Source: JBGSKV01 sp041740975 (lineage in GTDB: Bacteria; Bdellovibrionota_B; Oligoflexia; Oligoflexales; JALZUQ01). From it: DNA of 39,758 nt. The notes beneath the pieces are model-generated. The model saw nothing but the letters and a program-made list of their open reading frames with translations. It was not told where the DNA came from and ran no database searches. Both the position numbers and the translations under genes were made by a program. Shown here in pieces: positions 8,036 to 16,172 of the stretch. How positions within the stretch are numbered: the first letter of the stretch is position 1; each line of letters opens with the position of its first letter. The DNA lies in contig JBGSKV010000029.1 of NCBI GenBank assembly GCA_041740975.1, forward strand, positions 1 through 39,758, in the 5' to 3' direction.

Positions 8036-8473
8036 ATGCAACCTCCCTTTAAAGTCCTCGGCATCAACCACGTCGCCTTTGCTCCTAAAGAAGTTGAACA
8101 GACTCAAAACTTTTTCACAGAGGCGTTAGGGCTCAAGTTTTTGGGCGAAGAAATTGTAACCGATCAAAAAGTCGGAACGTTTATGTACGCGTCCTCTCAA
8201 CAAAATTCAGAAAAGGCTTCGAGGCTTGAAATCCTTGACCCTGGTGGGTTTGAAGATAGTCCTGTTGCAAAGTTCTTGGATAAAAAAGGCGCTGGATTGC
8301 ATCATATTGCGATGACCGTCGACAGTATCGACAAAGCTTTGGAATGGATGCAAAAGAAGGGCGTGAAAATGATAGATTCTGCCGCGCGACGCGGCGCGCA
8401 CAACACGAAAATCGCATTCGTCCATCCACACGCCACAGGCGGAGTGTTGATTGAGCTTGTTGAGCAGCTTTGA
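8036..8473 (+). CDS. mce: Methylmalonyl-CoA epimerase
   Basis: Interconverts (S)- and (R)-methylmalonyl-CoA between propionyl-CoA carboxylase and the B12-dependent mutase. The 145 residues form the two beta-alpha-beta-beta-beta modules of the vicinal oxygen chelate fold. Metal and catalytic positions are visible: His12 (INHVAF), Glu65 (RLEILDP), His90 (GLHHIAMTV) and Glu140 (LIELVE). Length and motifs fit this family better than glyoxalase I. AAAGGA lies about 10 bases before the ATG. No mutase or carboxylase gene is in the window, so the pathway is inferred. Confidence 0.85.
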   Translation: MQPPFKVLGINHVAFAPKEVEQTQNFFTEALGLKFLGEEIVTDQKVGTFMYASSQQNSEKASRLEILDPGGFEDSPVAKFLDKKGAGLHHIAMTVDSIDKALEWMQKKGVKMIDSAARRGAHNTKIAFVHPHATGGVLIELVEQL

Positions 8474-8516
8474 TACCATATCCTAAAGCACAACCAAAAA
8501 GCTTAAGGGATTATCT

Positions 8517-10364
8517 TTGCTTTCCACGTTTTCCCAAAAAATACAGAAGCATTTTCCTTTTCTGCACTGGGCCGTTCAGTATCCCGTAGTCTTCGTCTTA
8601 TTTTTTGTTTTTTTGGCTACACTTTGTTTTTCATTTGGTGAATATCAATCCAATCGGCAGCGAGAAAGCCTCGCCAATAAATACTTTGAACAAAGTCGAA
8701 ACACCCAGCTTAATCATTTCATGGGTTCATTAATTCAACATGCTGCGAATGATTCGGCTTTGCTGAATCACTTGAATTTTGATCGTCCCAACTCTTTGGA
8801 AAGTGGCCTGAAAAGCTATTTGCAAAAGGGAACATTAGATTTCCTTGCTCTATTAGACTCTAACTGCCAAGTCATCGCCTCATCCAAATTAGACAAGGTG
8901 CCGTTCGTTGCTCCTTGCCAGAGTGAAACGATGAAGAAACCTCCGGCAGGTTTTCGCACCATTGTCCAACACGAAGTCCCGTGGGAAGCTGCTTTTGTTA
9001 AAGTCAATAGTGGCGCTAAAAAAGGCGAGCACTTTCTTGTGGGTGCACGTCAGAAATCACCCTCGACGGTCGGGGCGGCTGCATATATTCACAATCATAT
9101 CCAAGCGCGTGGCGATAAGATTCGTTACAAGTCTTACGGTATTGCAATCTTCTGTTTGATGATGGCTCTAGCGTTTTTGGTACTGATGCAAGTGCAATTC
9201 GTTCAATTTAGTCGTTCGAACATTGGTGGTGCAGCATATTTGAAGAACTGGCTTTTGGGACAGTTCAGAAACCATCATCGTCTGGACCTCAAAAAGACCG
9301 ACAGAATCAATAAACATGTCGTAGACTTTGACTACTTCAAATACCTCGTACAGGCTTTGATCGATGAGAATCACGAGTCGACTTATCACCAGTCTGTCGT
9401 TAATCAGACGCTTGATGAAGACATTGGGCAGTTGGAGACGGAGGTCCAAGAACTTCGTATTCAACTTCAGCAGGCTGGCAAATGGGCGCCATCGGCGCAG
9501 CTCGCCAGTCAACTGAATGCTTCCACAAAAACGCAGTTGCAAGATTCAGTCACATCAATTCAAACCGCCGGCTTTAAGCACCTAGCGGAACTCACTGATG
9601 TCGCTTCGCAGCTGTCACGGCAACTAGAATATTGGAAGCTGGGTATTCAAGAACGCGGAGCGCGGAAGTTCTTAAGGTCACTTTCGGAGCTTGGTTCAAA
9701 TGATCGTCACAGTTATTTATTAGATAGTCATTTGGCAAAGTTTTTCGAGTGGGGTGATCGACTCGCTAAGTTGTCCCATGATATTCAGATTGATGTGCAC
9801 GGGGTCCATGAAAAGATTTCGTATGTGACAAAAAATATCGAGAGCTGGCAAGCCTTTCAAGGTTCCGAAGAAATTGAACTTAATCTTGTACAATTGGTTC
9901 ATCGCACGCAGAATATGCTGTCGAGTCGAAGTGCGGCGGGTGATCGGATTGTTTTTTGTAATCAGATTGAGGAGAATCCAAAATTTCCGACCTCTACATC
10001 TGAGATGCTCGCACTTGTCTATCTCCTATATGACTATGGCATATGTTGCTATGGCCATTCTCTAAACAAAGTCGAGATCCATACTCGTCTAAAAATAGAC
10101 TTCCGCAAAGCTAAAACGCGCGCAACTCTGGCGATATCATTTGATTCTATGGATTACCCGCAAGTACCGGCCCAGCTTCACGAAAAAGCTCAGTTGATTG
10201 AAGTCATCGCCCAAAAATGTCATATTCACCTGTCGCCGCTCAATGCATTGCGGGCGCAGGTTCCTTTGGTGCTTTATTGGGATCTGGACGCGGAGGAGTT
10301 GGAGACGGTTATGTCCATATCTGAAGTGCAAAGGTCAACTCACAATCATGTCAGAATCCCATAA
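8517..10364 (+). CDS. Two-pass sensor-like protein, degenerate kinase end
   Basis: A 615-residue protein with the plan of a membrane sensor kinase: helix 1 at about 22-40, an extracytoplasmic domain (about 41-205), helix 2 at about 206-229, then a long coiled coil (about 290-375). The last 200 residues look like worn helical-dimerisation plus ATPase parts, but the N-box position reads SEMLALVYLLYDYG with no asparagine. No HxE/D phospho-acceptor box and no DxGxG or GxGxG lid is visible. It is probably a pseudokinase or a structural sensor. The TTG start at 8517 has AAGGGA seven bases upstream. Its end overlaps msrA by 17 bases, so the two are co-transcribed. Confidence 0.7.
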   Translation: MLSTFSQKIQKHFPFLHWAVQYPVVFVLFFVFLATLCFSFGEYQSNRQRESLANKYFEQSRNTQLNHFMGSLIQHAANDSALLNHLNFDRPNSLESGLKSYLQKGTLDFLALLDSNCQVIASSKLDKVPFVAPCQSETMKKPPAGFRTIVQHEVPWEAAFVKVNSGAKKGEHFLVGARQKSPSTVGAAAYIHNHIQARGDKIRYKSYGIAIFCLMMALAFLVLMQVQFVQFSRSNIGGAAYLKNWLLGQFRNHHRLDLKKTDRINKHVVDFDYFKYLVQALIDENHESTYHQSVVNQTLDEDIGQLETEVQELRIQLQQAGKWAPSAQLASQLNASTKTQLQDSVTSIQTAGFKHLAELTDVASQLSRQLEYWKLGIQERGARKFLRSLSELGSNDRHSYLLDSHLAKFFEWGDRLAKLSHDIQIDVHGVHEKISYVTKNIESWQAFQGSEEIELNLVQLVHRTQNMLSSRSAAGDRIVFCNQIEENPKFPTSTSEMLALVYLLYDYGICCYGHSLNKVEIHTRLKIDFRKAKTRATLAISFDSMDYPQVPAQLHEKAQLIEVIAQKCHIHLSPLNALRAQVPLVLYWDLDAEELETVMSISEVQRSTHNHVRIP

Positions 10365-10878
10365 CATAGCTTATTTTGCCGGTGGATGTTTCTGGTGTGT
10401 CCAACCACCGTTTGACAAAGCGCCGGGTGTGAAGAAAACTATTGTTGGCTATATCGACGGCCACAAAGTCGATCCTACTTACAAAGAGGTTTGTACCGGT
10501 CAAACCGGACATACAGAAGCAATTGCCGTTCACTTTGATCCGGCTAAGATTTCCTATGACCAGCTTTTAAAGATTTTTTGGTCGCAAATCGATCCGACGG
10601 CTGTGAATGCACAGTTCTGCGATAAAGGTTCGCAATATCGGACGGGAATCTACTATACAGATGAGAAGCAAAAGATCTCTGCGGAGACATCGAAAAAACT
10701 TTTGCAAGATTCGGGAATGTTTGATGCACCTATCGCAACAGAAATAAAAGAAGCGACAGTCTTTTATGCCGCGGAAGAATATCATCAGGCATTCTACGAA
10801 AAGAATCCGAATCACTACAAGTGTTATCGTGAAGAGTCTGGACGAGATGAGTTTATCGAAAGAGTTTGGAGAAAGTAA
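10348..10878 (+). CDS. msrA: Peptide methionine-S-sulfoxide reductase
   Basis: Repairs the S-epimer of methionine sulfoxide in oxidised proteins. The catalytic motif AGGCFWC gives Cys14 as the nucleophile. GYIDGHKVDPTYKEVCTGQTGHTEA and the later DKGSQYRTGIYY are classic MsrA blocks, and a C-terminal cysteine (HYKCYR) may be the resolving residue. 176 residues is normal for a stand-alone MsrA without an MsrB domain. The frame is open upstream to 10198, but those residues lie inside the sensor-like gene and the MsrA fold begins at the ATG at 10348. No signal peptide, so cytoplasmic. The 17-base overlap implies translational coupling. Confidence 0.95.
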   Translation: MSESHNIAYFAGGCFWCVQPPFDKAPGVKKTIVGYIDGHKVDPTYKEVCTGQTGHTEAIAVHFDPAKISYDQLLKIFWSQIDPTAVNAQFCDKGSQYRTGIYYTDEKQKISAETSKKLLQDSGMFDAPIATEIKEATVFYAAEEYHQAFYEKNPNHYKCYREESGRDEFIERVWRK

Positions 10879-10880
10879 TT

Positions 10881-10985
10881 CTAATTCGGGGACACATAAC
10901 TAAATTGTTCATAAAAAAAGCTCCGAGGTAAATTTTGCCTCGGAGCTTTTTTTATGAGCAATTTAGTTATGTGTCCCCGAATTAG
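10881..10985. repeat. 105-bp near-perfect palindrome with bidirectional terminator
   Basis: Arms 10881-10928 and 10938-10985 are 48 bases each with a single mismatch (t versus c at the 28th base) around a 9-base centre. The inner part, aaaaaaagctccgagg and its complement, is a textbook bidirectional terminator with A7/T7 flanks. The outer part contains attcggggacacataac, which resembles the GGGGACA-type termini seen beside REP-associated tyrosine transposases; that comparison is from memory. The element starts two bases after the msrA stop and ends directly at the serpin stop, so it exactly fills the convergent gap. Confidence 0.9.
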
Positions 10986-12278
10986 TTAGGCTGGATCAAT
11001 TAACAAACCTAAGAACATCACAGATCCGAATTTTTTATCGTAAATAACGATCATACAAGGTTCGTCGGCTTCAAAAGTAAGCTCAGGTTCGGCAGGGGCA
11101 CTCGTCGTCCCGACGCCAATAGCGGTTGCGGCCGCAGCCTCCACTCCCGTTTCATCAACTTCTAGAACAGTTGCGTGGATGATGTCCGAAATCATGAGCG
11201 GGATGGTTTCTTGGTAGAGGAGGCTAAAGTTGTCTTTTGACTCTTCAAAGACTGTCGACAAGCCTAGATTTTTAAGGTCACCTTTGATCGACGATTTGAC
11301 GTTCATTTTAAACTTGGGAATAGAAACTTTTACATTATCATTTTGCAATCCTGACAATAAGTTTTGCCAGCCATCTTGCCAGAAAGCCTGATCAGCGGCG
11401 AGTTTCTGAAGATTGCGCCAGTCGTTAGTGCGAGTCTTGACAAACATCATAGCGACATCTCCTTCCAGTGGCAATGTTACGACATCGTAATCGTGTTGAT
11501 CATTGGAAAGATTGTTTGGGTAAATACCAGCGTTATGCATGAAAGGAACGCTGATATCACCGTCGGGGCGATGAAAGACTTTTGGCGAAGTTTGTGGTTT
11601 GTCGAACTGATTGACGAAAGGAGCCTTCAAATAGACGGCATTCGTCAAAACTGTCGTCGTACCGTCATTGATGAATCCTTGCGGTAGCAAATCTTTGATC
11701 AATTGATTGGTATTTTTCGCGATGAAATCATTAATAGTCAGACGAGCCTCTTCTGGCTTTTTGACAAAGTCTAGTAGTCCGACCTTGCCGTCGAATTGTT
11801 CTTTAATAGTTTTTAGGTAGGCTTCTTGCAGTGTCAAATCCTCTTGCGACCATACGTTGTTATATACGTTTAATTTGAGCTTCTTGCTGCCAGCAGCAAG
11901 TTGGCGATAGTGAGAATTCAAACCACGCATAGAACCATAAAAGTCATCTTTCGCGCCAAAGCCGAGTGTATCGGAGATTTCGGTCGCATCTAAGGCATTG
12001 GTAGCGGGGTAGAGTAAACCAAAAGCACTTTGAATGCTAAGTGACGAAATGAGTTGGTTGGCGTCAGGCGACTTCTTCTGCATTTGATCAAGTAGGCGTG
12101 AGCCAAAGCTGTTCATGTCGTTAGCGCGTTGGCGAACGGCGGTCTCGGATATATCATTTCCCGAGAGGTAAGTGGCGTTTGACTCGGCCCAGTTTATACT
12201 ATCGAGCTTGGACGATCTGTTTTCCTCGCTGCAAGCCGATACGAGGGAGATGATGCAAATTGTTTTGAGAAGTTTCAT
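10986..12278 (-). CDS. Lipoprotein serpin (serine protease inhibitor)
   Basis: A full-length serpin behind a lipoprotein signal (LVSAC, lipid on Cys16). Core features are present: NDFIAKNTNQLIKDLLP, TTTVLTNAVYLKAPF, and the C-terminal VIYDKKFGSVMFLGLLIDP. The reactive-centre-loop hinge from Glu376, ETGVEAAAAT, has the small-residue run of inhibitory serpins that insert into sheet A. Counting 17 residues from the hinge puts P1 at Thr392 with Ser393 as P1', pointing to elastase- or subtilisin-like targets. Presumably periplasmic or surface-attached. The gene follows a small lipoprotein by 15 bases, and AAGGAAAGG precedes the ATG. Confidence 0.92.
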   Translation of the reverse strand: MKLLKTICIISLVSACSEENRSSKLDSINWAESNATYLSGNDISETAVRQRANDMNSFGSRLLDQMQKKSPDANQLISSLSIQSAFGLLYPATNALDATEISDTLGFGAKDDFYGSMRGLNSHYRQLAAGSKKLKLNVYNNVWSQEDLTLQEAYLKTIKEQFDGKVGLLDFVKKPEEARLTINDFIAKNTNQLIKDLLPQGFINDGTTTVLTNAVYLKAPFVNQFDKPQTSPKVFHRPDGDISVPFMHNAGIYPNNLSNDQHDYDVVTLPLEGDVAMMFVKTRTNDWRNLQKLAADQAFWQDGWQNLLSGLQNDNVKVSIPKFKMNVKSSIKGDLKNLGLSTVFEESKDNFSLLYQETIPLMISDIIHATVLEVDETGVEAAAATAIGVGTTSAPAEPELTFEADEPCMIVIYDKKFGSVMFLGLLIDPA

Positions 12279-12293
12279 ATATTTGACCTTTCC

Positions 12294-12713
12294 TTATGAA
12301 AGTTGCAGAAAACTGTTTGCAACTGTGTTGATTTCTTCTTCGCTGACATTGTGCTCAGCTTCAATAATTTTTCCATCGGCGGTTACAAGGTTAATTTTGG
12401 TTTCGCTACATTTGTAAATCTGGACGTTATTAGCGTTGGTGGCGATAGGTGAAGCCGCGCACGTTGTGCTAACTTTCGAAAACTGTATATATAAATCACC
12501 ATTTTGCAGTCGGACTGGTCCATCCGTCGTAGGGCTCGGCGTACTTTCAGGTAACCAATCTCCTTCAGGGAGACTCGCTTGATAAGGTTGGCCGTCAATG
12601 ACAATAGACGCGATACCACCAGCCACCTGTACAGGTGCGCCGTTATCGACAATTCCACCACCGCCGCAACCACCGACGCAAATCAAACTAAAGATGACCA
12701 AAAAAATTTTCAT
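12294..12713 (-). CDS. Small lipoprotein, operon with serpin
   Basis: A 139-residue protein with a clear lipoprotein signal (SLICVGGC) followed by a glycine run. The mature part is beta-rich in appearance and has two cysteines (STTCAAS, YKCSET) that may pair. No family is recognised. It is the first gene of a two-gene unit, 15 bases before the serpin, so it may assist it or share its compartment. The ATG at 12713 has AGGAAG close upstream. Confidence 0.65.
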   Translation of the reverse strand: MKIFLVIFSLICVGGCGGGGIVDNGAPVQVAGGIASIVIDGQPYQASLPEGDWLPESTPSPTTDGPVRLQNGDLYIQFSKVSTTCAASPIATNANNVQIYKCSETKINLVTADGKIIEAEHNVSEEEINTVANSFLQLS

Positions 12714-12785
12714 ATCTTCCTACTTCTTTTTCCGATTTCCCATGGGTTCTCTCTGGAAAAGATCCCGTATGTTTCGGATTGCAGC

Positions 12786-12823
12786 TAGTGTCGTCACACT
12801 AACTTTGTTACGGATATGTTACG
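12786..12823. promoter_or_regulatory. Candidate operator upstream of serpin operon
   Basis: tagtgt (12786-12791) and acacta (12796-12801) form a perfect inverted repeat around cgtc. Next to it tgttacg occurs twice (12806 and 12817), 11 bases apart, about one helical turn. Both lie 70-110 bases upstream of the lipoprotein-serpin operon. No regulator is identified. Confidence 0.3.
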
Positions 12824-12851
12824 CCTCTTCAAAATTGACGCCCAGAGTATT

Positions 12852-13193
12852 TTACTTTTTCATGGTATAGATGTCGTAGCCCAGCCCTGAAAACGTGGGT
12901 CCAAACCCAATATGGACTTCGTTTGCACGGACGTTGACGCAATCCAAAGTGTCATCTCTAACCACAAGAACGCCAATATGAATATCGACACTGCCAACAG
13001 CTTGGGCGAAATTCTCACGAAGCGGTTTGAGAACACGCTCGTTACAGGCAAGCAAAGCCGTCGCAAACAACTGCGGTGGAGCCGTTTCGCCTTCGCGAAC
13101 ATCATAGACTTCCAAAAATCGCACTGTGGATTGACCCATCACCGAAGAACTCAGCGTCAAACCTAAACCCAACATCAATGCTAAAACTTTCAT
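12852..13193 (-). CDS. Small periplasmic protein, unknown
   Basis: A 113-residue protein with a standard signal peptide (MKVLALMLGLGLTLSSSVMG, likely cut before residue 21). The mature part of about 93 residues has two cysteines (LLACNER and TLDCVNV) suited to a disulfide. No motif is recognised. AGAGGGGA lies about nine bases before the ATG. It diverges from the TIGR02147 regulator and may share its operator region (GTATAC motifs at 13248-13317), so it is a plausible target of that regulator. Confidence 0.65.
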   Translation of the reverse strand: MKVLALMLGLGLTLSSSVMGQSTVRFLEVYDVREGETAPPQLFATALLACNERVLKPLRENFAQAVGSVDIHIGVLVVRDDTLDCVNVRANEVHIGFGPTFSGLGYDIYTMKK

Positions 13194-13247
13194 GACTCGG
13201 TTCCCCTCTGTGTCGAAGCCGATGAATTCGACCTCTTCTCGATTCTA

Positions 13248-13317
13248 GTATACGTTATCGGCATGAGGCGATAAATTATTAGTAATATTAGATACTTTTC
13301 GTATACGTGGTGTATAC
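13248..13317. promoter_or_regulatory. Three GTATAC motifs in divergent promoter
   Basis: GTATAC occurs at 13248-13253, 13301-13306 and 13312-13317. The spacings are 53 and 11 bases, close to five helical turns and one turn, so all three would face the same side of the DNA. They sit between a regulator-like gene (+) and a small exported protein (-), as expected for an autoregulated divergent promoter. A ggcagt/actgcc hairpin lies in the leader around 13334-13355. Confidence 0.45.
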
Positions 13318-13375
13318 TGAAATAAAGAAACGGGCAGTGTTTTGAAGACTGCCGGGCAAATCATGGGGTTAGCGA

Positions 13376-14209
13376 ATGCAGGGTTTTCAGTATCTGGACT
13401 ATCGTGAGGCACTGGCAGACTGGTTCTGGCAGAGCAAGGAAAAGAACCCTAAAATGTCATTTCGGTTTGTGGCGAAGCATCTTGGGCTGTCTGCCCCGAA
13501 TCATTTTCACCTTGTGATTATGAAAAAGCGGCACATGTCGCAAAAGACTTTTGCCAGAATGTTGAAACTGGCTCGCTATGATGCGCGGCAAATGCATTTT
13601 ATGCGCATGTTATTTCGCCTGAATACAAAATCGCTTGTAGAAGAAGAAAAACAGAAACTCTTAAGAGAACTCGAAGAACTTCGCCTTCAAAGTACGGCGA
13701 ATCAACCCACCGATCAACATCTTGGAATCCTCGGACACACCTTTGCGTGGTATTTGAAATCCGGCAGTTTTATGTTTGATGGCAAAACAGAGGATGAAAT
13801 TTGCAAGATTGTGGCCGTATCGTGCCCATTTTATCGCGGCGATGAAGAAGTTCGCTTGGGATTGGGAAAGCTCATTGAGAATAATATGGTCGAAAAAATT
13901 GATGGAATTTATTATTTCGACACCAACAATGTCACCACAAAGTGGGACTTTGATAGTGAACAAATCAAACAGCATCATCGCAATAATCTCGTTCTTGCCA
14001 ATGAAGCCTTGAGCTGGCCATTGGATAAACGGTTTTTTAGCAATGTGACCGTCCAGTGTGACGAAGATATGCATGCCAAGATCATTCAAGATATTCGGAA
14101 CTTTTGTATTCAAGTGCTTGCTGAGTCAGATAAAAAAATCTTAAGTCCGCAAGATTGTAAAAAAGTCATTTCATTGAATTTTGTGATGTTTCCTTACTTC
14201 GAGTTCTAA
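13376..14209 (+). CDS. TIGR02147-family transcriptional regulator-like protein
   Basis: The N-terminus (FQYLDYREALADWFWQSKEKNPKMSFRFVAKHLGLSAPNHFHLVI) follows the TIGR02147 / DUF4423 pattern: F-Y-x-DYR, a NPxxSxR segment, then a helix-turn-helix-like region and KRHMSQKTFARMLKLA. This family is typical of Fibrobacter and Bdellovibrio relatives and is thought to regulate transcription. 277 residues is the usual length. Phased GTATAC motifs upstream suggest autoregulation. The stop codon overlaps that of the convergent membrane gene by four bases (CTAA at 14206-14209). Confidence 0.8.
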   Translation: MQGFQYLDYREALADWFWQSKEKNPKMSFRFVAKHLGLSAPNHFHLVIMKKRHMSQKTFARMLKLARYDARQMHFMRMLFRLNTKSLVEEEKQKLLRELEELRLQSTANQPTDQHLGILGHTFAWYLKSGSFMFDGKTEDEICKIVAVSCPFYRGDEEVRLGLGKLIENNMVEKIDGIYYFDTNNVTTKWDFDSEQIKQHHRNNLVLANEALSWPLDKRFFSNVTVQCDEDMHAKIIQDIRNFCIQVLAESDKKILSPQDCKKVISLNFVMFPYFEF

Positions 14210-14946
14210 GCACTGCGTGAGAAGTGTTGATCAAGAGGAATGCGCTCGAGATTTGCGGTTTTTTGCCAAATCTTTTGCGTGAGTCCAGTCGTTAAATCTT
14301 CGATTTGATCAGCAACTGCGATTACGACTGGATCTCGAAAGTCGTGGACGTAGAGTGTGGCAATCTTACTTACAATAGATAGGATTTCAGAACAATAATC
14401 CAAATAGCGGCTCAGTTCGAATGGCGTGAAATTGCGTATTGGAGAGGAAGCTGTTGGTGGGCCTGGAAATAGAAAAATTTCGGGATCTTTTGTAAGTTGA
14501 TGCATATCAACAATATGAGCGAGGATTTTGAGTTCGTGCAGTGCGGTCACGGCTCGTTTTTGTTTAATGCGTGATTCCCAGTTGAGGACAAATACTAAGG
14601 TTACACCAAGGAAAACAATTATGCTGAGGATGGCTTCGAATGATTGTATAAAATTTTCTGCCGAGAAAAAGTTGTCTGACATTCGCACAAACAGAGAAAC
14701 CTTCACCAGGAAGAAAAAGGCAACACCAACGATGAGCACTAAAGTGACACGAAGCGGCATATTGGGTTTACGAATCCAGGCTACGCGAGTCAGCGTTTCT
14801 GAAGCGATGATTTTCAAGTCGCTAGCAACATGACTTAGGCTCGAATTCGGAAACCTTTCGTTGATACGCAAGTAGAGGCGATCGATGGTATCCGATACCC
14901 GGTCAGGATCAAGCTTGGCAAAATTTCGTTTGGGCGCGGCGGTCAT
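14206..14946 (-). CDS. Two-pass membrane protein, unknown
   Basis: About 246 residues. The first 60 are cytoplasmic-looking with basic and helical character. Two hydrophobic helices follow (about 66-84 and 102-122 from this start), then a C-terminal domain of about 120 residues that looks helical. No motif is recognised. The frame extends to a TTG at 14958, but neither start has a good ribosome-binding site; ATG at 14946 is preferred by codon. Its stop overlaps that of the regulator gene, so transcripts of the two would overlap at their 3' ends. Confidence 0.6.
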   Translation of the reverse strand: MTAAPKRNFAKLDPDRVSDTIDRLYLRINERFPNSSLSHVASDLKIIASETLTRVAWIRKPNMPLRVTLVLIVGVAFFFLVKVSLFVRMSDNFFSAENFIQSFEAILSIIVFLGVTLVFVLNWESRIKQKRAVTALHELKILAHIVDMHQLTKDPEIFLFPGPPTASSPIRNFTPFELSRYLDYCSEILSIVSKIATLYVHDFRDPVVIAVADQIEDLTTGLTQKIWQKTANLERIPLDQHFSRSA

Positions 14947-15112
14947 AGGACTAACCAAATAAAAATGGGTCGGAATTTGACCTATAATATTAATGGTGCG
15001 TTAGAAGTTTATCTGTAGTGCCGCCAAGTTATGCTCGGATCGAGACTGGAAAAGGAATGGCGGAGTATGATAGTACCTTAGGTATATTCGAGGGCAGTGG
15101 GGCTTTGAACTC

Positions 15113-16120
15113 ATGAAATTTCTTATCTTAATCATTTTTTGCCATTTAACCATTCCGATTGATGTCGCTTACGGCGTTCCAGAAGATGAGTTAGAAAAAA
15201 GACAGGCTGAAATTGCGGAATTTGTTAATGAAAACTTAGTTCACTCGACGTTTAGGGGATCGGGAGACAAACAGTTAGCTTGGGCACATCTTCCTGGTGA
15301 TAAAAATTTGCCACCGATCGTTATTTCCGAAGGTTTGGGAGAGAGCATTCCCTACTATTCGGAATTCTTTTACGATCTCGTCCACCAACTGGAAAATAAG
15401 CAAAGTGTTTATATTTTTGACTTGCGGGGGCAAGGACTATCTGAACATCTTTCGGATCATCCCGGCGTTATCCACGTGGATCATTTCGAGAATTACGTTT
15501 CAGATTTAGAAAAGTTTGTTGAGAAGATTGTGCAGCCGAACCACGAACTGCCTGCCCGAATTTTGGCACATTCGACTGGGGCATTGGTAGCTTTAAAACT
15601 TCTGTCGCGTCGACCTGAGCTTGCGGAGAAAATTCTTTTTGTAACCCCCTTGTTCGGAATTGATTACGGTAGCATGCCGAGTTGGACAATGAATTGGTTG
15701 GCCGTCATTTTGGACTCGATCGGATTCAGAAAAAGATTCATTCCCTTTCGACAAAACAAGGTCTTTCCGTCCTTTTCGGGAAATAGGCTTACGACAAGTG
15801 AGGCTAGGTACGTTCATATTCAAAGAACTCTGGAGGGGCAAGCTCGTCCCGCTTCAGTAGGACCAAGCGTTGGATTTGTCAGGCAGGTCCAGATTGCTTT
15901 AAATGACATAGATGCATTAACTTCGAAATTTTCCGTACCGGCGATGGTGCTTACGGCCGACGAGGATGCCTTCGTTTCCACCGCGCATGCGCAGCACAGC
16001 TGTAAAAGTATGAAAACGTGTACGAGCTATGCCTTCTCAAAATCAAAACATGTCGTTCTGCACGAGCGCGATGAGATTCGTGAAAAAGTACTAAGTCTGA
16101 TTCGGGATTTTTTGCTTTGA
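15113..16120 (+). CDS. pldB: Exported alpha/beta hydrolase, PldB-type lysophospholipase
   Basis: A 335-residue serine hydrolase with a signal peptide (MKFLILIIFCHLTIPIDVAYG). IFDLRGQGLSEHLSDHPGVIHVDHFENYVSDL matches the lysophospholipase L2 block; that enzyme removes the remaining acyl chain of lysophospholipids. The nucleophile is Ser154 in AHSTGA (the usual GHSxG has Ala for the first Gly). The acid is likely in TADEDAFV near 281 and the histidine in SKHVVLHE near 313. Substrate is inferred; a monoacylglycerol lipase role is possible. Two cysteines near 300 may pair, consistent with export. Confidence 0.8.
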   Translation: MKFLILIIFCHLTIPIDVAYGVPEDELEKRQAEIAEFVNENLVHSTFRGSGDKQLAWAHLPGDKNLPPIVISEGLGESIPYYSEFFYDLVHQLENKQSVYIFDLRGQGLSEHLSDHPGVIHVDHFENYVSDLEKFVEKIVQPNHELPARILAHSTGALVALKLLSRRPELAEKILFVTPLFGIDYGSMPSWTMNWLAVILDSIGFRKRFIPFRQNKVFPSFSGNRLTTSEARYVHIQRTLEGQARPASVGPSVGFVRQVQIALNDIDALTSKFSVPAMVLTADEDAFVSTAHAQHSCKSMKTCTSYAFSKSKHVVLHERDEIREKVLSLIRDFLL

Positions 16121-16172
16121 TTGAGGAGATTCTTCGCTTTCTGCTGCGCTAAAGCTTCGCAGAATAAGTCCC
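16121..16172. repeat. Degenerate dispersed repeat between convergent genes
   Basis: tgaggagattcttcgctt (from 16122) recurs with one change at 28138-28155. The rest (ctgctgcgctaaagcttcgcagaat) folds back imperfectly on the first half (attct with agaat, cttt with aaag). It lies between the stop codons of pldB and mnmG and could serve as a weak bidirectional terminator. Confidence 0.4.

Noticed and set aside
10198..10347. N-terminal extension of msrA
   Set aside because: The extra 50 residues lie inside the sensor-like gene in another frame and do not resemble MsrA; the fold starts at ATG 10348.
14206..14209. Four-base overlap of convergent stop codons as a special regulatory feature
   Set aside because: Shared CTAA at convergent gene ends is common in compact genomes and needs no special explanation.
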